The position numbers were made by a program, and so were the translations under genes. The notes below the pieces were generated by a model that was not told the DNA's origin, ran no database searches, and saw only the letters and a program-made list of their open reading frames with translations. Shown piece by piece: positions 8,156 through 16,547 of a DNA stretch of 64,000 bases; the stretch's first letter is position 1, and every line of letters starts with the position of its first letter. The DNA comes from Candidatus Eremiobacteraceae bacterium. GTDB taxonomy: Bacteria; Vulcanimicrobiota; Vulcanimicrobiia; Eremiobacterales; Eremiobacteraceae. The DNA lies in NCBI GenBank assembly GCA_035710745.1, contig DASTCX010000025.1, positions 124,001-188,000 on the forward strand. Reading direction: 5' to 3'.

Positions 8156-9358
8156 CTAGTAGGGCGCGTTGAGGTACGGGAACGTCTTGCCGTAGGTCTG
8201 ATGCGGTCCCACGTGGTCGCTCTCGAGCGCCGGCGACTCTTTGCCATCGTCGGGTGCGAGTTTGAGCGCGGGGATCGTATTGCCGAAGATCGCTCCGAGC
8301 GAGATGTCGATGATGTCGTCGTTCAGACCGCGGCCGCCGAACTTGCTGCCGGTCGCGCCGCCGGTCTCCACGCCGAGATACGCGGCGGGAGCGCCGGTCT
8401 GCGACAGATCAGCCGAGATCTCGTCCGGGATGAGCACCGCCTTCAAGACATTGGCGATGGCGGGCGAGCGTCCGGCGACGGTCGTCGTGAATGTGTAGAT
8501 GTCGTTTGGAAGAAGCGGATCGTCGATCGGCGTACTTCGGTTCGTGCGATCGTGACTGTCGTACGCTTCGAACGCTTCCTTGACCGCGGGTCGTCCGAGC
8601 CGCTCGATCTGCGTCCACGGACCGCCGTTCGAGCTCGTGCTTGTCGTCGCCCATAGATTGATCTTGCCGGGCGAACCGCCGTCGGGCGCGAGCATCGTGC
8701 GCGGCAGCTCGACGACGAGCGACAGCACGTTGAACTTGTTCGACGACAAGAAGTCGACACCGGGATTGTTGAAGCCGGTCGCGGTGGGCGCGGGCGCCTT
8801 GGCGCCCGGCGCGTGGCCGGCGCGATCGGGGATGATCTTGAAGAACTGCGCGAGATCGAAGAAGAACGGGTCCTTGCGCGGTCCGGCGAAGATCTTCATG
8901 CCGTCGTCGAGCGTCGCAGGCTTATCGTAGGCGATGCTACCGCTCTTCGTGACCCACATCGAAGTCGTGCCGGTCTGCGACGGCTTCGCCGGACCGTAGA
9001 CGTCGATCTTCTGGTCGGCGCCCATACCTTCGGCCTTGAACTGGATGACCTGATCCTCGACGTGATCGCCCGTGTTGTCGATCTTCAACTGGTACATGAC
9101 GCCGGGATCGAAGAACGTCGAAGGACCCTGACCGGCGGGGATGACGGGATGCACGTCCATGACGAGCACGACGTTCGAATCGTTGTCTGGAGCTGGAAAT
9201 GCGTAGACGTCGGTGATGTCCGCACCTGGGCGAGCAGCCGTCGTCGGGGAATCGAGATGATCGGACCCGCGCGACGCGTGCGCCCCGTACAGGGTCAACG
9301 CGCCCACGAGAAGTGCGACCGCCGCCGCTGCGGCGACGCCCATGAGTCGCTGCGTCAA
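8156..9358 (-). CDS. DUF4331 protein, full length, exported
   Basis: A 400-residue protein. The start is the TTG complementary to 9356-9358, nine bases after a GGAGG site; ATG 9341-9343 is a weaker alternative. Signal segment VAAAAAVALLVGALTLYGA, then GSDHLDSPTTAARPGADITD. It contains both halves that are separate genes at 4308-5684. I know no biochemical function for DUF4331; the many Asp/Asn and GADITD / NDDIIDIS motifs look like a repeated beta scaffold that could bind metal, which is inference. It is first in the operon, 83 bp ahead of the NicO gene and divergent from the sigma factor. Confidence 0.87.
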   Translation of the reverse strand: MTQRLMGVAAAAAVALLVGALTLYGAHASRGSDHLDSPTTAARPGADITDVYAFPAPDNDSNVVLVMDVHPVIPAGQGPSTFFDPGVMYQLKIDNTGDHVEDQVIQFKAEGMGADQKIDVYGPAKPSQTGTTSMWVTKSGSIAYDKPATLDDGMKIFAGPRKDPFFFDLAQFFKIIPDRAGHAPGAKAPAPTATGFNNPGVDFLSSNKFNVLSLVVELPRTMLAPDGGSPGKINLWATTSTSSNGGPWTQIERLGRPAVKEAFEAYDSHDRTNRSTPIDDPLLPNDIYTFTTTVAGRSPAIANVLKAVLIPDEISADLSQTGAPAAYLGVETGGATGSKFGGRGLNDDIIDISLGAIFGNTIPALKLAPDDGKESPALESDHVGPHQTYGKTFPYLNAPY

Positions 9359-9577
9359 GTTCGTGTGCCTCCGTTGGTTGGCGGCGATTTTGCGTACGGT
9401 CGCCGCCGGTGATCGAAAAGCCGGCGATTCATGGGTGCAACGAGCGATGGTGCTTACCGGATGAGTCTTGCGAGGGCCGGATCACAAGACCACGACGCGG
9501 TGATACGAGCGGCGGTCCCACGCGTTAGAGCGGTAGGACCACGACTATGACGATGACGAGGGAGGACGAAGCGCCCG
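9359..9577. promoter_or_regulatory. Divergent intergenic region between DUF4331 operon and ECF sigma gene
   Basis: 219 bp without a gene. It must hold the promoters for both the minus-strand metal/DUF4331 operon and the plus-strand sigma/anti-sigma pair. Visible structure: an inverted repeat GTCTTG (9465-9470) ... CAAGAC (9485-9490), and similar GGACCACGAC / CAAGACCACGAC strings around 9483-9495 and 9535-9545. I could not recognise an ECF -35/-10 pair with confidence. Confidence 0.4.
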
Positions 9578-10216
9578 ATGCTCGCCTGGCCCGTGCCGTG
9601 CACGTGGGAGGTCATGTCGAAGTTCGCGCCGCGACGGCGCGAGCAAGGCCTCGATTTTTGCGAGCGCGAATGGGCGGCGCACATGCAGGACGACGTGCTC
9701 ATGCGGCGCGTGACGGCCAGCGATCACGACGCGTTCGCGGCGCTATATGACCGGCACGCGGCGCTCGTCTACGGTATCGCGCGGCGGATGCTCTCGGATA
9801 CGGCGCAGGCGGAAGACGTCGCGCAGTCGGTCTTCCTCCAGTTGTGGGTGCGCCCCGAGCTCTACCGCGGCGGCAATCTCGCCGCGTGGCTCGCACGAGT
9901 CGCTCGCAACGCGTGCATAGATATCTTACGCAGTTCGGCCGTGAGGCTGCGCGAGCCCGAGCTTCCTGCCGACGTCGAGGCTGATTCGTCGGTCGACGAA
10001 GAGGTCTTCGCAGGTTTGCGCGCGGAGGCGCTCACCGCAGCGCTCGACAGCTTGCCAACGGAACAGCGCACCGCGATCGAGCAGGCGTATTTCTCCGGCC
10101 TCTCCTATCGAGAGGTCGCGGAGCGGTCGGGCGAGCCGCTCGGAACGGTGAAGAGCCGGATCCGCATGGGCCTCAAGCGCTTGTGGGAGACATTGCGAGA
10201 GAAGGTGCCGTCGTGA
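9578..10216 (+). CDS. ECF-type RNA polymerase sigma factor
   Basis: Up to 212 residues. Region 2 is seen at HDAFAALYDRHAALVYGIARRMLSD followed by AEDVAQSVFLQLW. Region 4 is seen at ALDSLPTEQRTAIEQAYFSGLSYREVAER and GTVKSRIRMGLKRLWETL, the SigK/ECF-type HTH. The start is uncertain: ATG 9578, 9614 (GGGAGG only two bases upstream) and 9683 are all in frame, and conserved sequence begins only after residue 40. Its stop overlaps the anti-sigma start (GTGA). Being divergent from the DUF4331/metal operon, it is the obvious candidate to transcribe that operon. Confidence 0.92.
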   Translation: MLAWPVPCTWEVMSKFAPRRREQGLDFCEREWAAHMQDDVLMRRVTASDHDAFAALYDRHAALVYGIARRMLSDTAQAEDVAQSVFLQLWVRPELYRGGNLAAWLARVARNACIDILRSSAVRLREPELPADVEADSSVDEEVFAGLRAEALTAALDSLPTEQRTAIEQAYFSGLSYREVAERSGEPLGTVKSRIRMGLKRLWETLREKVPS

Positions 10217-10866
10217 TCCGCGGCCACGATGAGTCCATGCTCGAGCTCGCCGCGCTTCGCGCGATCGGCGCGCTTGAGCACGACGAAGCGGCGATCATCG
10301 ACCGTCATCTCGCCGAGTGCGAGCAGTGCCGGTCCGAGTACGCGCGCTCGAGAGCGGCAGGTGCCGCACTCGCGTTCTCGACGGCGACGCCGCCGCCGCC
10401 CGAACTTCGGCATCGAGTGCTCAGTCGCGCCGCGAGAATCACGCGCGTGCGCCGCTGGTATCAGCAGACGTCGTGGCGCGCAGCGGCAGCCGCGGCGGTC
10501 GTCGTCATCGCGGCCGGTACGTGGTTCGCGACGCACAAGCAACAGCCCGAACAGCGATGGGCCGCGCACTGCACCGCGGCTGCGGCGGCCGATTGCGGCG
10601 ATCTCGTCGCGAGCGGCGGCGTGCTCCGGCTCGACGCGCGCGGGCTTGCGACGCCGCCCTCCGGCAAGGTCTACCAGGCGTGGGTCATCCCGCCGAAGCA
10701 AAACCCGATTCCCGAGCCGACGTTCTCGGTCGATTCGAGCGGCGCCGGGACCGTCGCCATAGATGCCGCGCCCGCGAAGGGCGACATCGTCGCGGTGACG
10801 CTCGAACCTGCCGGCGGCTCCAAGCAGCCGACCTCGAAGCCGCTCATCGTCGCGACGATCCAGTGA
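10213..10866 (+). CDS. Anti-sigma factor, zinc-finger + RskA-like domain
   Basis: 217 residues from GTG 10213, coupled to the sigma gene by a GTGA overlap; an upstream in-frame ATG at 10183 would intrude into sigma. The N-terminus has the anti-sigma zinc-binding pattern HLAECEQCRSEY (H-x3-C-x2-C). One membrane helix follows (AAAAAAVVVIAAGTWF). The extracytoplasmic C-domain carries the RskA hallmark GKVYQAWVIPP with ...TFSVDSSGAGTVAI. It should hold the sigma factor at the membrane and release it on an external signal; the domain faces the same compartment as the exported DUF4331 proteins. Confidence 0.92.
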   Translation: MIRGHDESMLELAALRAIGALEHDEAAIIDRHLAECEQCRSEYARSRAAGAALAFSTATPPPPELRHRVLSRAARITRVRRWYQQTSWRAAAAAAVVVIAAGTWFATHKQQPEQRWAAHCTAAAAADCGDLVASGGVLRLDARGLATPPSGKVYQAWVIPPKQNPIPEPTFSVDSSGAGTVAIDAAPAKGDIVAVTLEPAGGSKQPTSKPLIVATIQ

Positions 10867-10887
10867 AACGAGAGACGGGGGGAGCCC

Positions 10888-10963
10888 GCCGAGCTGCGCT
10901 CGGCATACCACATGCTCGTATTAATGCGGAAGGGCCGCGGCGGTCGAGATGAATCTCGACCGC
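10888..10963. repeat. Composite type B + type A hairpin repeat
   Basis: A type B variant (10888-10904, GCCGAGC-TGC-GCTCGGC) is followed after 35 bp by a type A hairpin (10940-10963, arms GCGGTCGAGAT/ATCTCGACCGC, loop GA). The order B-spacer-A, with the shared string GGAAGGGCCGCGG before A, is the same as at 2888-2958. It sits between the convergent anti-sigma and ketosynthase genes and may terminate both transcripts. Confidence 0.8.
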
Positions 10964-10985
10964 TCCCTGAGACCGCCTACTACAT

Positions 10986-12218
10986 CTAGGCGGCGCGGAG
11001 GACGATCGCCGCGTTCAAGCCGCCGAACCCGAAGCTGTTCGACATGACGACGCGTTGCTTCAATGCCATCGGCGTCTCCGGCGAGTAGCGCAGATCGCAG
11101 CCGTCGCCCGGCGTCTCGAGGTTGATCGTCGGCGCGACGAGCGCGTCGCGGATCCCAAGCACGCACATCGCGATCTCGACCGCGCCGGTGGCGCCGAGCG
11201 CGTGGCCGGTCATCCCCTTCGTCCCCGATACGACGATCTTGTCGGCCGCAGCGCCGAGCGCGGCGCGGATCGCGCGGCTTTCGGTCGCGTCGTTGAGCGG
11301 CGTCGACGAACCGTGCGCGCTCACGTGATCGACCTCCGACGGGTCGACGTCGCCGTCGCGCAGCGCAAGCGTCATCGCGCGCGACGCCTCGCGGCCATCT
11401 TCGCGCGGCGCGACCATGCTTTGACCATCGTTCGTCAGCGCGTAGCCGACGATCTCGCCATACGGGGTAACGCCTCGCCGCACGACGTCTGCCTCGCATT
11501 CGAGCAATAACAGACCCGCGGCTTCCGCCATGACGAACCCGTCGCGGGCCGCGTCGAACGGGCGGCTTGCGGTCGCGGGATCGCCGTTGCGCGTCGACAT
11601 CGAGCGGATGACGTCGAACGCGTCGAAGATGAGCGGCGTCAGCGGTACCTCGACGCCGCCGGCGAGCGCCGTGCGGCACAGGCCGCTTCGAATCGCGCGG
11701 AACGCATCGCCGATCGCGACCGCGCCAGCCGCGCACGAATTCGAGTTGGAGATCGTCGGGCCGTGCAGCCCGAAGTGGATCGCGACGTTGCAGCACGCCG
11801 CCGCCGGGAAGACGCTCAAGGCGAGGATCGGGCTGATGGCCCTCGGACCCTTCTCGTAATAGCTCTTGAACTCGCCTTCGGCGAACGCCGCGCCGCCGAG
11901 CGCGCTGCCGATCCAAACGCCGAAGTCGCCGTCGTCGCCTTGCGGCGTGTAGTTCGCGTCGTCGAACGCCATCTGGGCCGCTGCGATCGCGAACTGGCTG
12001 TAGCGGTCGGTGCGCTGCGTCTCGCGGCGCGACAGCAACGCCGATGGATCGAAGTCGTCGACTTGCCCGGCGACTTGCGAGCGGAACAGCGATGCGTCGA
12101 AACGGTCGATCGCCCGCACACCACGGCGGCCGCCGAGCGTTCCACGCCACATCTCGTTCCTGCCCGATCCGATCGGCGTGATCGCGCCGATGCCCGTTAT
12201 GAAGACCCGATTAGCCAT
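10986..12218 (-). CDS. Beta-ketoacyl synthase, KAS II (FabF)-like
   Basis: 410 residues, the usual KAS II length. The thiolase-fold catalytic triad is intact: C162 in SNSCAAG, H302 in SAHGSSTPLND, H339 in KGMTGHALGATGA. Start VFITGIGAITPIG and end SNSFGFGGLNAAIVL are typical. It condenses malonyl-ACP with an acyl starter. Its place in a four-gene overlapping operon with a START-type cyclase, a flavoprotein and a methyltransferase suggests a dedicated polyketide-like or modified fatty-acid pathway rather than housekeeping FabF. No ACP or chain-length factor is seen nearby. Confidence 0.9.
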   Translation of the reverse strand: MANRVFITGIGAITPIGSGRNEMWRGTLGGRRGVRAIDRFDASLFRSQVAGQVDDFDPSALLSRRETQRTDRYSQFAIAAAQMAFDDANYTPQGDDGDFGVWIGSALGGAAFAEGEFKSYYEKGPRAISPILALSVFPAAACCNVAIHFGLHGPTISNSNSCAAGAVAIGDAFRAIRSGLCRTALAGGVEVPLTPLIFDAFDVIRSMSTRNGDPATASRPFDAARDGFVMAEAAGLLLLECEADVVRRGVTPYGEIVGYALTNDGQSMVAPREDGREASRAMTLALRDGDVDPSEVDHVSAHGSSTPLNDATESRAIRAALGAAADKIVVSGTKGMTGHALGATGAVEIAMCVLGIRDALVAPTINLETPGDGCDLRYSPETPMALKQRVVMSNSFGFGGLNAAIVLRAA

Positions 12219-12663
12219 TGCGCTCCTCCGCGAGCTGCTTCATGCGTGCGAGCGTCCGGCCCGCGATCGATTGGATGAAGAAATAGCCGACGATCCGGTG
12301 GCCGAACCAGCCGCGCAGCATCGGCCGCACGTGCTCGTCGAGATCGTGAGCGATCGTCACGCGCGTTCCGCCGGGGCAAGGCGCGAACGTCCACGCGACC
12401 GACATGCCTTTCGTCCACCCGGACAAGTGTTTGAATTCGATGCGCGGCGTCGACGGATCGAGCGTCTGCAGCGCGGTCCATCGCACCGGGATCCAATCTC
12501 GGCGCGCCGCCATCTCGACCTCGCGTTCACGCCCGTTCTCGCGAAGCACCTTCACCCAGCGGTAGTGCGGGAGTATCGCCGGCCACGCCGCCACGTCCTG
12601 TGCGAGCTCGTAGATCTTCTGCGCCGGCGCCGCGACGTCGACCGAGCGTTCGAGGTGCATCAT
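12211..12663 (-). CDS. SRPBCC/START-type cyclase-like protein
   Basis: 150 residues from ATG 12661-12663, overlapping the upstream flavoprotein stop by ATGA and the downstream ketosynthase start by 8 bp. Helix-grip pattern: HLERSVDVAAPAQKIYELAQDVAAWPAILPHYRWVKVL at the N-terminus, a central GTRVTIAHDLD strand and a long C-terminal helix IAGRTLARMKQLAE. Family members cyclise or aromatise polyketides or bind lipid/quinone ligands. Coupling to a ketosynthase supports a cyclase or ligand-carrier role; I cannot name catalytic residues. Confidence 0.8.
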   Translation of the reverse strand: MMHLERSVDVAAPAQKIYELAQDVAAWPAILPHYRWVKVLRENGREREVEMAARRDWIPVRWTALQTLDPSTPRIEFKHLSGWTKGMSVAWTFAPCPGGTRVTIAHDLDEHVRPMLRGWFGHRIVGYFFIQSIAGRTLARMKQLAEERNG

Positions 12664-13805
12664 GCGATGAGACCGATGAGCGCGCGCGGATTGAGCGCCG
12701 TCCGCGCCGGCACCGCGCCGGCGAGCGCCGCGAGCACCGATTCGGCGTGCCCGGGATCGCGGCGGATCGCTCGTTCGGCTCGATCGCGCAGCGGCCGGAT
12801 TCGGATGACTGCATCGACCGCCGCGGCGAGCATCGTCCGAGGCCGCACCGCGCTCGCTCGCGCGGCGGCGAAATCGCGCCCTATGGTCGAAGACCGCGCA
12901 CCGCGCAGAAACGCGTCTGCTGCAGTGACGACCGACGACGACGTCTCGAGCGCGATCGCCATGCCCTGACCGACGAACGGATCGAGCAGACCGGCCGCGT
13001 CGCCGACGAGCAGCACGCGATCGCGCGCGGCGACGTCGGCCGCATAGCGAAGCGGACCGACAGCGACGCGCCGCTCGAGCTTGTCTTCTTCGAAACGGCA
13101 TTTGCCTTTCGTCAATTCGACGACCGTCCGATCGGCATCGCTGCCGCGCCGCGCTTCCGGCATGACGAGCATCGAGTTCGCCTTGCCGTTGCCGAGCGGG
13201 TTTCGCGCATAGTAGCCTCCAGGACCGACGAACATCTCAAGCGCGTCTTCATCCTTTTGTCCGGTCAGATGGCCGCCGACGGCCCACCGACCGCCGCGCC
13301 GGTGACGCCGCGCCATGCCTGCTCGCTGCGCGACCGTCGAAAACGCGCCGTCGGCGCCGACGAGAACGCGACACTCGATCGTCCGGTTCGCGCCGTCGCG
13401 ATCGCGATACGAAACGACGAGCCGGTCGCGCGATCCTTCGACGTCGAGGAACGCGCCGCCGATCGACGTCGCGCCTGCGCCGCAGGCCGCTTCGAGCAGG
13501 ATCTCGTCGAAACGGCTTCGTGGGATCGACAGCGCTCCGCGATCCGGCAAGCGCAGCCGCACGGGCTGCGTGCCAAAACCGGAGAGCGCGATAGTGCGCA
13601 GCGGAAATGCTTCTGCCGCCATCGCGTCGAGCAGGCCGAGCTCGGCGAGCGCGTTGCAGGCGCCGGGGCTCACATATTCGCCGCACACTTTCGTGCGCGG
13701 GAACTGCGCGCGCTCGAGAACGGTGACCTCGAAGCCGGCGCGGGCGAGACGCAGTGCCGACGACGAACCCGCGGGGCCGCCGCCGACGATGAGGACGTCG
13801 GTCAC
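12660..13805 (-). CDS. FAD-dependent oxidoreductase (geranylgeranyl-reductase / hydroxylase type)
   Basis: 381 residues. The FAD dinucleotide motif GGGPAGSSSA is at residues 8-17, an R-x-KVCGEYVSPG segment follows at about 36-48, and the second FAD motif is VLLVGDAAGLLDPFVGQGM. This is the group of flavin monooxygenases/reductases related to geranylgeranyl reductase. In biosynthetic operons they hydroxylate or reduce polyketide or isoprenoid intermediates. Its start overlaps the methyltransferase stop and its own stop overlaps the cyclase start. Confidence 0.87.
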   Translation of the reverse strand: MTDVLIVGGGPAGSSSALRLARAGFEVTVLERAQFPRTKVCGEYVSPGACNALAELGLLDAMAAEAFPLRTIALSGFGTQPVRLRLPDRGALSIPRSRFDEILLEAACGAGATSIGGAFLDVEGSRDRLVVSYRDRDGANRTIECRVLVGADGAFSTVAQRAGMARRHRRGGRWAVGGHLTGQKDEDALEMFVGPGGYYARNPLGNGKANSMLVMPEARRGSDADRTVVELTKGKCRFEEDKLERRVAVGPLRYAADVAARDRVLLVGDAAGLLDPFVGQGMAIALETSSSVVTAADAFLRGARSSTIGRDFAAARASAVRPRTMLAAAVDAVIRIRPLRDRAERAIRRDPGHAESVLAALAGAVPARTALNPRALIGLIA

Positions 13806-14488
13806 GCCGCGCCTCCGACGAGCGCCATGCGGTAGCCGGGATACTTGCGGACATCGACTCGTGTCCAGCCCGCGTTTCGAGCGAGCGCCGATGCCTCTTG
13901 CGGTGTGTACGCGCGCAGCACCGACATCGGTCCATCCGCGAGCGTGAACTTATTGCGCGTGAACAGCGGGAACGCGTACTTCGCGAACGCGTACGCGAGC
14001 ATGCTGCGCCTAAGATCGTTGACGATGACGGTCTTCGCGACGCGCGCGAGCTCGCGAAGGACGGCGACGGCGGCGTCGCCGTCGAAGTGATGGAATGCGA
14101 GCACGATCGTCGCAAGGTCGAAACTCTTATCGGCGAAAGGCAACGAGGTAGCGTCCGCTTGTTGGAGACGGATATCGTCTCGACCCGACACGCGTCCGGC
14201 TGCGATGGCGAGCACTTTCGGCGACCGGTCGACCGCGACGCACGTCGCCGCGACGCCGCGGCTGCGGAGATGGTCGAGCATGAAGGCAGGCAAGTCCGCG
14301 CCGCCGGTCGCGACGTCGATGATGGTACGCGGAGGAGGGTCGATGCGGTCGATCTCGAGGCGCAGGCTGCGCCGCCCGCCGAGCAGCCTATTGACCCGAG
14401 CGAGGTCGTGCAAGCTCCCGCGCCAGAGGGCGTCGTCGCCGCTCGTCGTGTCGTCGTCCATCAATTCGCGGGCGATCAGGCGCGGCAT
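13802..14488 (-). CDS. Class I SAM-dependent methyltransferase
   Basis: 228 residues. SAM-binding motif I IIDVATGGADLPAF, acidic motif II VAVDRSP, then DATSLPFADKSFDLATIVLAFHHF. The N-terminus (ARELMDDDT...LHDLARVNRLLGG) is characteristic, as I recall, of methyltransferases that accompany type III polyketide synthase operons. It is the first gene of the four-gene operon and likely methylates the product of the ketosynthase/cyclase/flavoprotein. The actual substrate cannot be read from the sequence. Confidence 0.87.
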   Translation of the reverse strand: MPRLIARELMDDDTTSGDDALWRGSLHDLARVNRLLGGRRSLRLEIDRIDPPPRTIIDVATGGADLPAFMLDHLRSRGVAATCVAVDRSPKVLAIAAGRVSGRDDIRLQQADATSLPFADKSFDLATIVLAFHHFDGDAAVAVLRELARVAKTVIVNDLRRSMLAYAFAKYAFPLFTRNKFTLADGPMSVLRAYTPQEASALARNAGWTRVDVRKYPGYRMALVGGAA

Positions 14489-14645
14489 CGTCCTCGCATT
14501 CTAGAGCAGGGTGATGAAAAACACCTTAGCACGAAGGAGGCGGCCTTCCCGTCGGAATGCCCGTTTAGTGCAAGCGGTGTCACTTCTAAGCGATTGGGTT
14601 GTTGGGTATCATGGGTGGCACGCCGACTCGTAGACCTTCGCATAG

Positions 14646-14963
14646 GTGAGCAATTTGAACGAAGCGTCCCACGCGAACCAGCCCCAGCCCCAGCCGCAAG
14701 GTTTCGATCCGATCCAGTTCACCGTGACGCGGCCGCTCGCTTCTCCGAACGAGCTCGCCGTCGCTTTCGGTCAGCTGATCGACGGCATCGCCGACATCAG
14801 CGGCACTTCGGTCGAGCGCATCATCACGCCGGGTCTCAGCGCGATCACGATCTCGTGGCTCAACCGTTCGGTTCCGTCGGACGAGTGGCTCGGCGACGTC
14901 GAAAGCCAACTGCGTTCATTCGCCGCATGCACCGGCGTCGAGGTCCACTTCCGCCGGCGCTAA
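14646..14963 (+). CDS. Hypothetical protein, 105 aa
   Basis: Starts at GTG 14646. A short polar, Gln/Pro-rich N-terminus (NQPQPQPQ) precedes a compact domain (FDPIQFTVTRPLASPNELAVAF...WLGDVESQLRSFAACTGVEVHF) with an alternating strand-helix pattern. Soluble, with no signal peptide. It faces the P5C dehydrogenase gene, with one base between the two stop codons. The 157 bp upstream, between it and the methyltransferase, show nothing I can name. Confidence 0.65.
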   Translation: MSNLNEASHANQPQPQPQGFDPIQFTVTRPLASPNELAVAFGQLIDGIADISGTSVERIITPGLSAITISWLNRSVPSDEWLGDVESQLRSFAACTGVEVHFRRR

Positions 14964-14964
14964 G

Positions 14965-16533
14965 TCAGCCGGTCTTCTCGCTGACGCTCTTGGCCTGCAG
15001 GAACAGCAGCAGGTAGTCCGGACCGCCCGCTTTCGAATCCGTTCCCGACATGTTGAATCCGCCGAACGGGTGAACGCCGACGAGTGCGCCGGTGCTCTTC
15101 CTATTGAAGTAGAGATTGCCGACGTGGAACTCGTCGCGCGCGCGCTCGAGCTTCGCGCGGTCCTTCGAATATACGGAACCGGTCAACCCGAACTCGGTGT
15201 TGTTCGCGATGGCGAGCGCGTCGTCGTAGTCCTTCGCCTTGATGACGGCGAGCACGGGACCGAAGATCTCTTCCTGCGCGAGCTTGCCGTCGGGCGGAAC
15301 GTCGACGAATATCGTCGGCTCGACGAAGTAACCGTCGCTGCCGACGCGCTCGCCGCCGTAGGCGAGCTTCCCCTCAGCTTTGCCGGCCTCGATGTACTCC
15401 TGGATCTTCTTCATCGACGACTCGTTGATGACCGGTCCCATCCCTTTGTCCGGACTGGTCGTGTCGCCGACCGTGATCTTGTCGGTCCGCTCGACGAGCC
15501 GCTTCACGAACTCGTCGTACACGGGCGCCTCGACGATCGCGCGCGAGCACGCCGAACACTTCTGGCCCTGATAACCGAACGCGGCCTGCGCGACCCCTTC
15601 GACCGCTGCCGCTAAGTCGGCGTCGGCCGAGACGATGATGCCGTCTTTGCCGCCCATCTCCGCGACGACGCGTTTGATCCATATCTGCCCCGGCTGTGTC
15701 TCCGCCGCCAGTCGGTTGACGTGCAGTCCGACGTCTTTGCTGCCGGTAAACGATATGAAGCGCGTGCGCGGGTGCTTGACGAGTTCGTCGCCGATCGCGC
15801 CACCCGAACCAGTTACGAGGCTGACGACGTCCGCCGGAAGTCCGGCGTCGACGAGCAGATCGACGAACCTCGCCGCGATGACGGGCGAGTCGCTCGACGG
15901 CTTGAGCACGACGGTGTTGCCGGTGACGATCGCCGCTCCGGTCATGCCGACCATGATCGCGAACGCGAAGTTCCATGGCGGGATCACGACGCCGGCGCCG
16001 AGCGGGATGTAGCGCATCTCGTTTCGCTCGCCTTCGAACGGCGTGATCGGGTGCGGCTGCGCGTAGCGAAGCATCTCGCGGCCGTAATATTCGAGGAAAT
16101 CGATGCCCTCGGCGACGTCGCCGTCCGCCTCGACCCAGGTCTTGCCCACCTCGAGGACGAGCAACGCGTCGAATTCGTAGCGCCGCTTGCGCACCGCCTC
16201 CGCGGCGCGGAAAAGCACATCGGCGCGCTTTTCGGCCGGCGTCTTCGACCACCGCCGGAAAGCGCGATCGGCGGCTTCGATGGCGGCGCGCGCTTGATCG
16301 GGAGTCGCGGACTGCGCCATGCCGATGATTTCGGACGGCCGCGCCGGATTGTGTGAGGCGAACTGTTTGCCGCCTTTGACTTTCTTGCCGTCGATGACGA
16401 GGTCGTACACGGTGCCGAACATCTTGCGCTCGGCCTCGATCGCGGCGGACATCGCCTCGCGCGAAGCGGGATCGGCGAACGTCTTCACAGGCTCGTTGCG
16501 GAATTCACTGACTTTCTCAAGGACGGTAGACAT
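14965..16533 (-). CDS. pruA: L-glutamate gamma-semialdehyde (P5C) dehydrogenase
   Basis: 522 residues from ATG 16531-16533 with a GAGGAGAG ribosome site. The whole N-terminus (FRNEPVKTFADP.SREAM) is the long group-2 P5CDH type. Catalytic C326 (YQGQKCSACS) and general base E292 (VAEMGGKDG) are present, with the Rossmann segment TGSGGAIGDELV. It oxidises glutamate semialdehyde to glutamate in proline/arginine catabolism. It starts 14 bp after the MocR regulator stop, so the two are co-transcribed and the regulator probably senses an amino-acid or aldehyde signal of this pathway. Confidence 0.93.
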   Translation of the reverse strand: MSTVLEKVSEFRNEPVKTFADPASREAMSAAIEAERKMFGTVYDLVIDGKKVKGGKQFASHNPARPSEIIGMAQSATPDQARAAIEAADRAFRRWSKTPAEKRADVLFRAAEAVRKRRYEFDALLVLEVGKTWVEADGDVAEGIDFLEYYGREMLRYAQPHPITPFEGERNEMRYIPLGAGVVIPPWNFAFAIMVGMTGAAIVTGNTVVLKPSSDSPVIAARFVDLLVDAGLPADVVSLVTGSGGAIGDELVKHPRTRFISFTGSKDVGLHVNRLAAETQPGQIWIKRVVAEMGGKDGIIVSADADLAAAVEGVAQAAFGYQGQKCSACSRAIVEAPVYDEFVKRLVERTDKITVGDTTSPDKGMGPVINESSMKKIQEYIEAGKAEGKLAYGGERVGSDGYFVEPTIFVDVPPDGKLAQEEIFGPVLAVIKAKDYDDALAIANNTEFGLTGSVYSKDRAKLERARDEFHVGNLYFNRKSTGALVGVHPFGGFNMSGTDSKAGGPDYLLLFLQAKSVSEKTG

Positions 16534-16547
16534 GTCTCTCCTCGTGG

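Noticed and set aside
9465-9490. GTCTTG...CAAGAC inverted repeat as a rho-independent terminator or operator
   Set aside because: Arms are only 6 bases with a 14-base loop and no T-run. It is kept only as a note in the divergent region.
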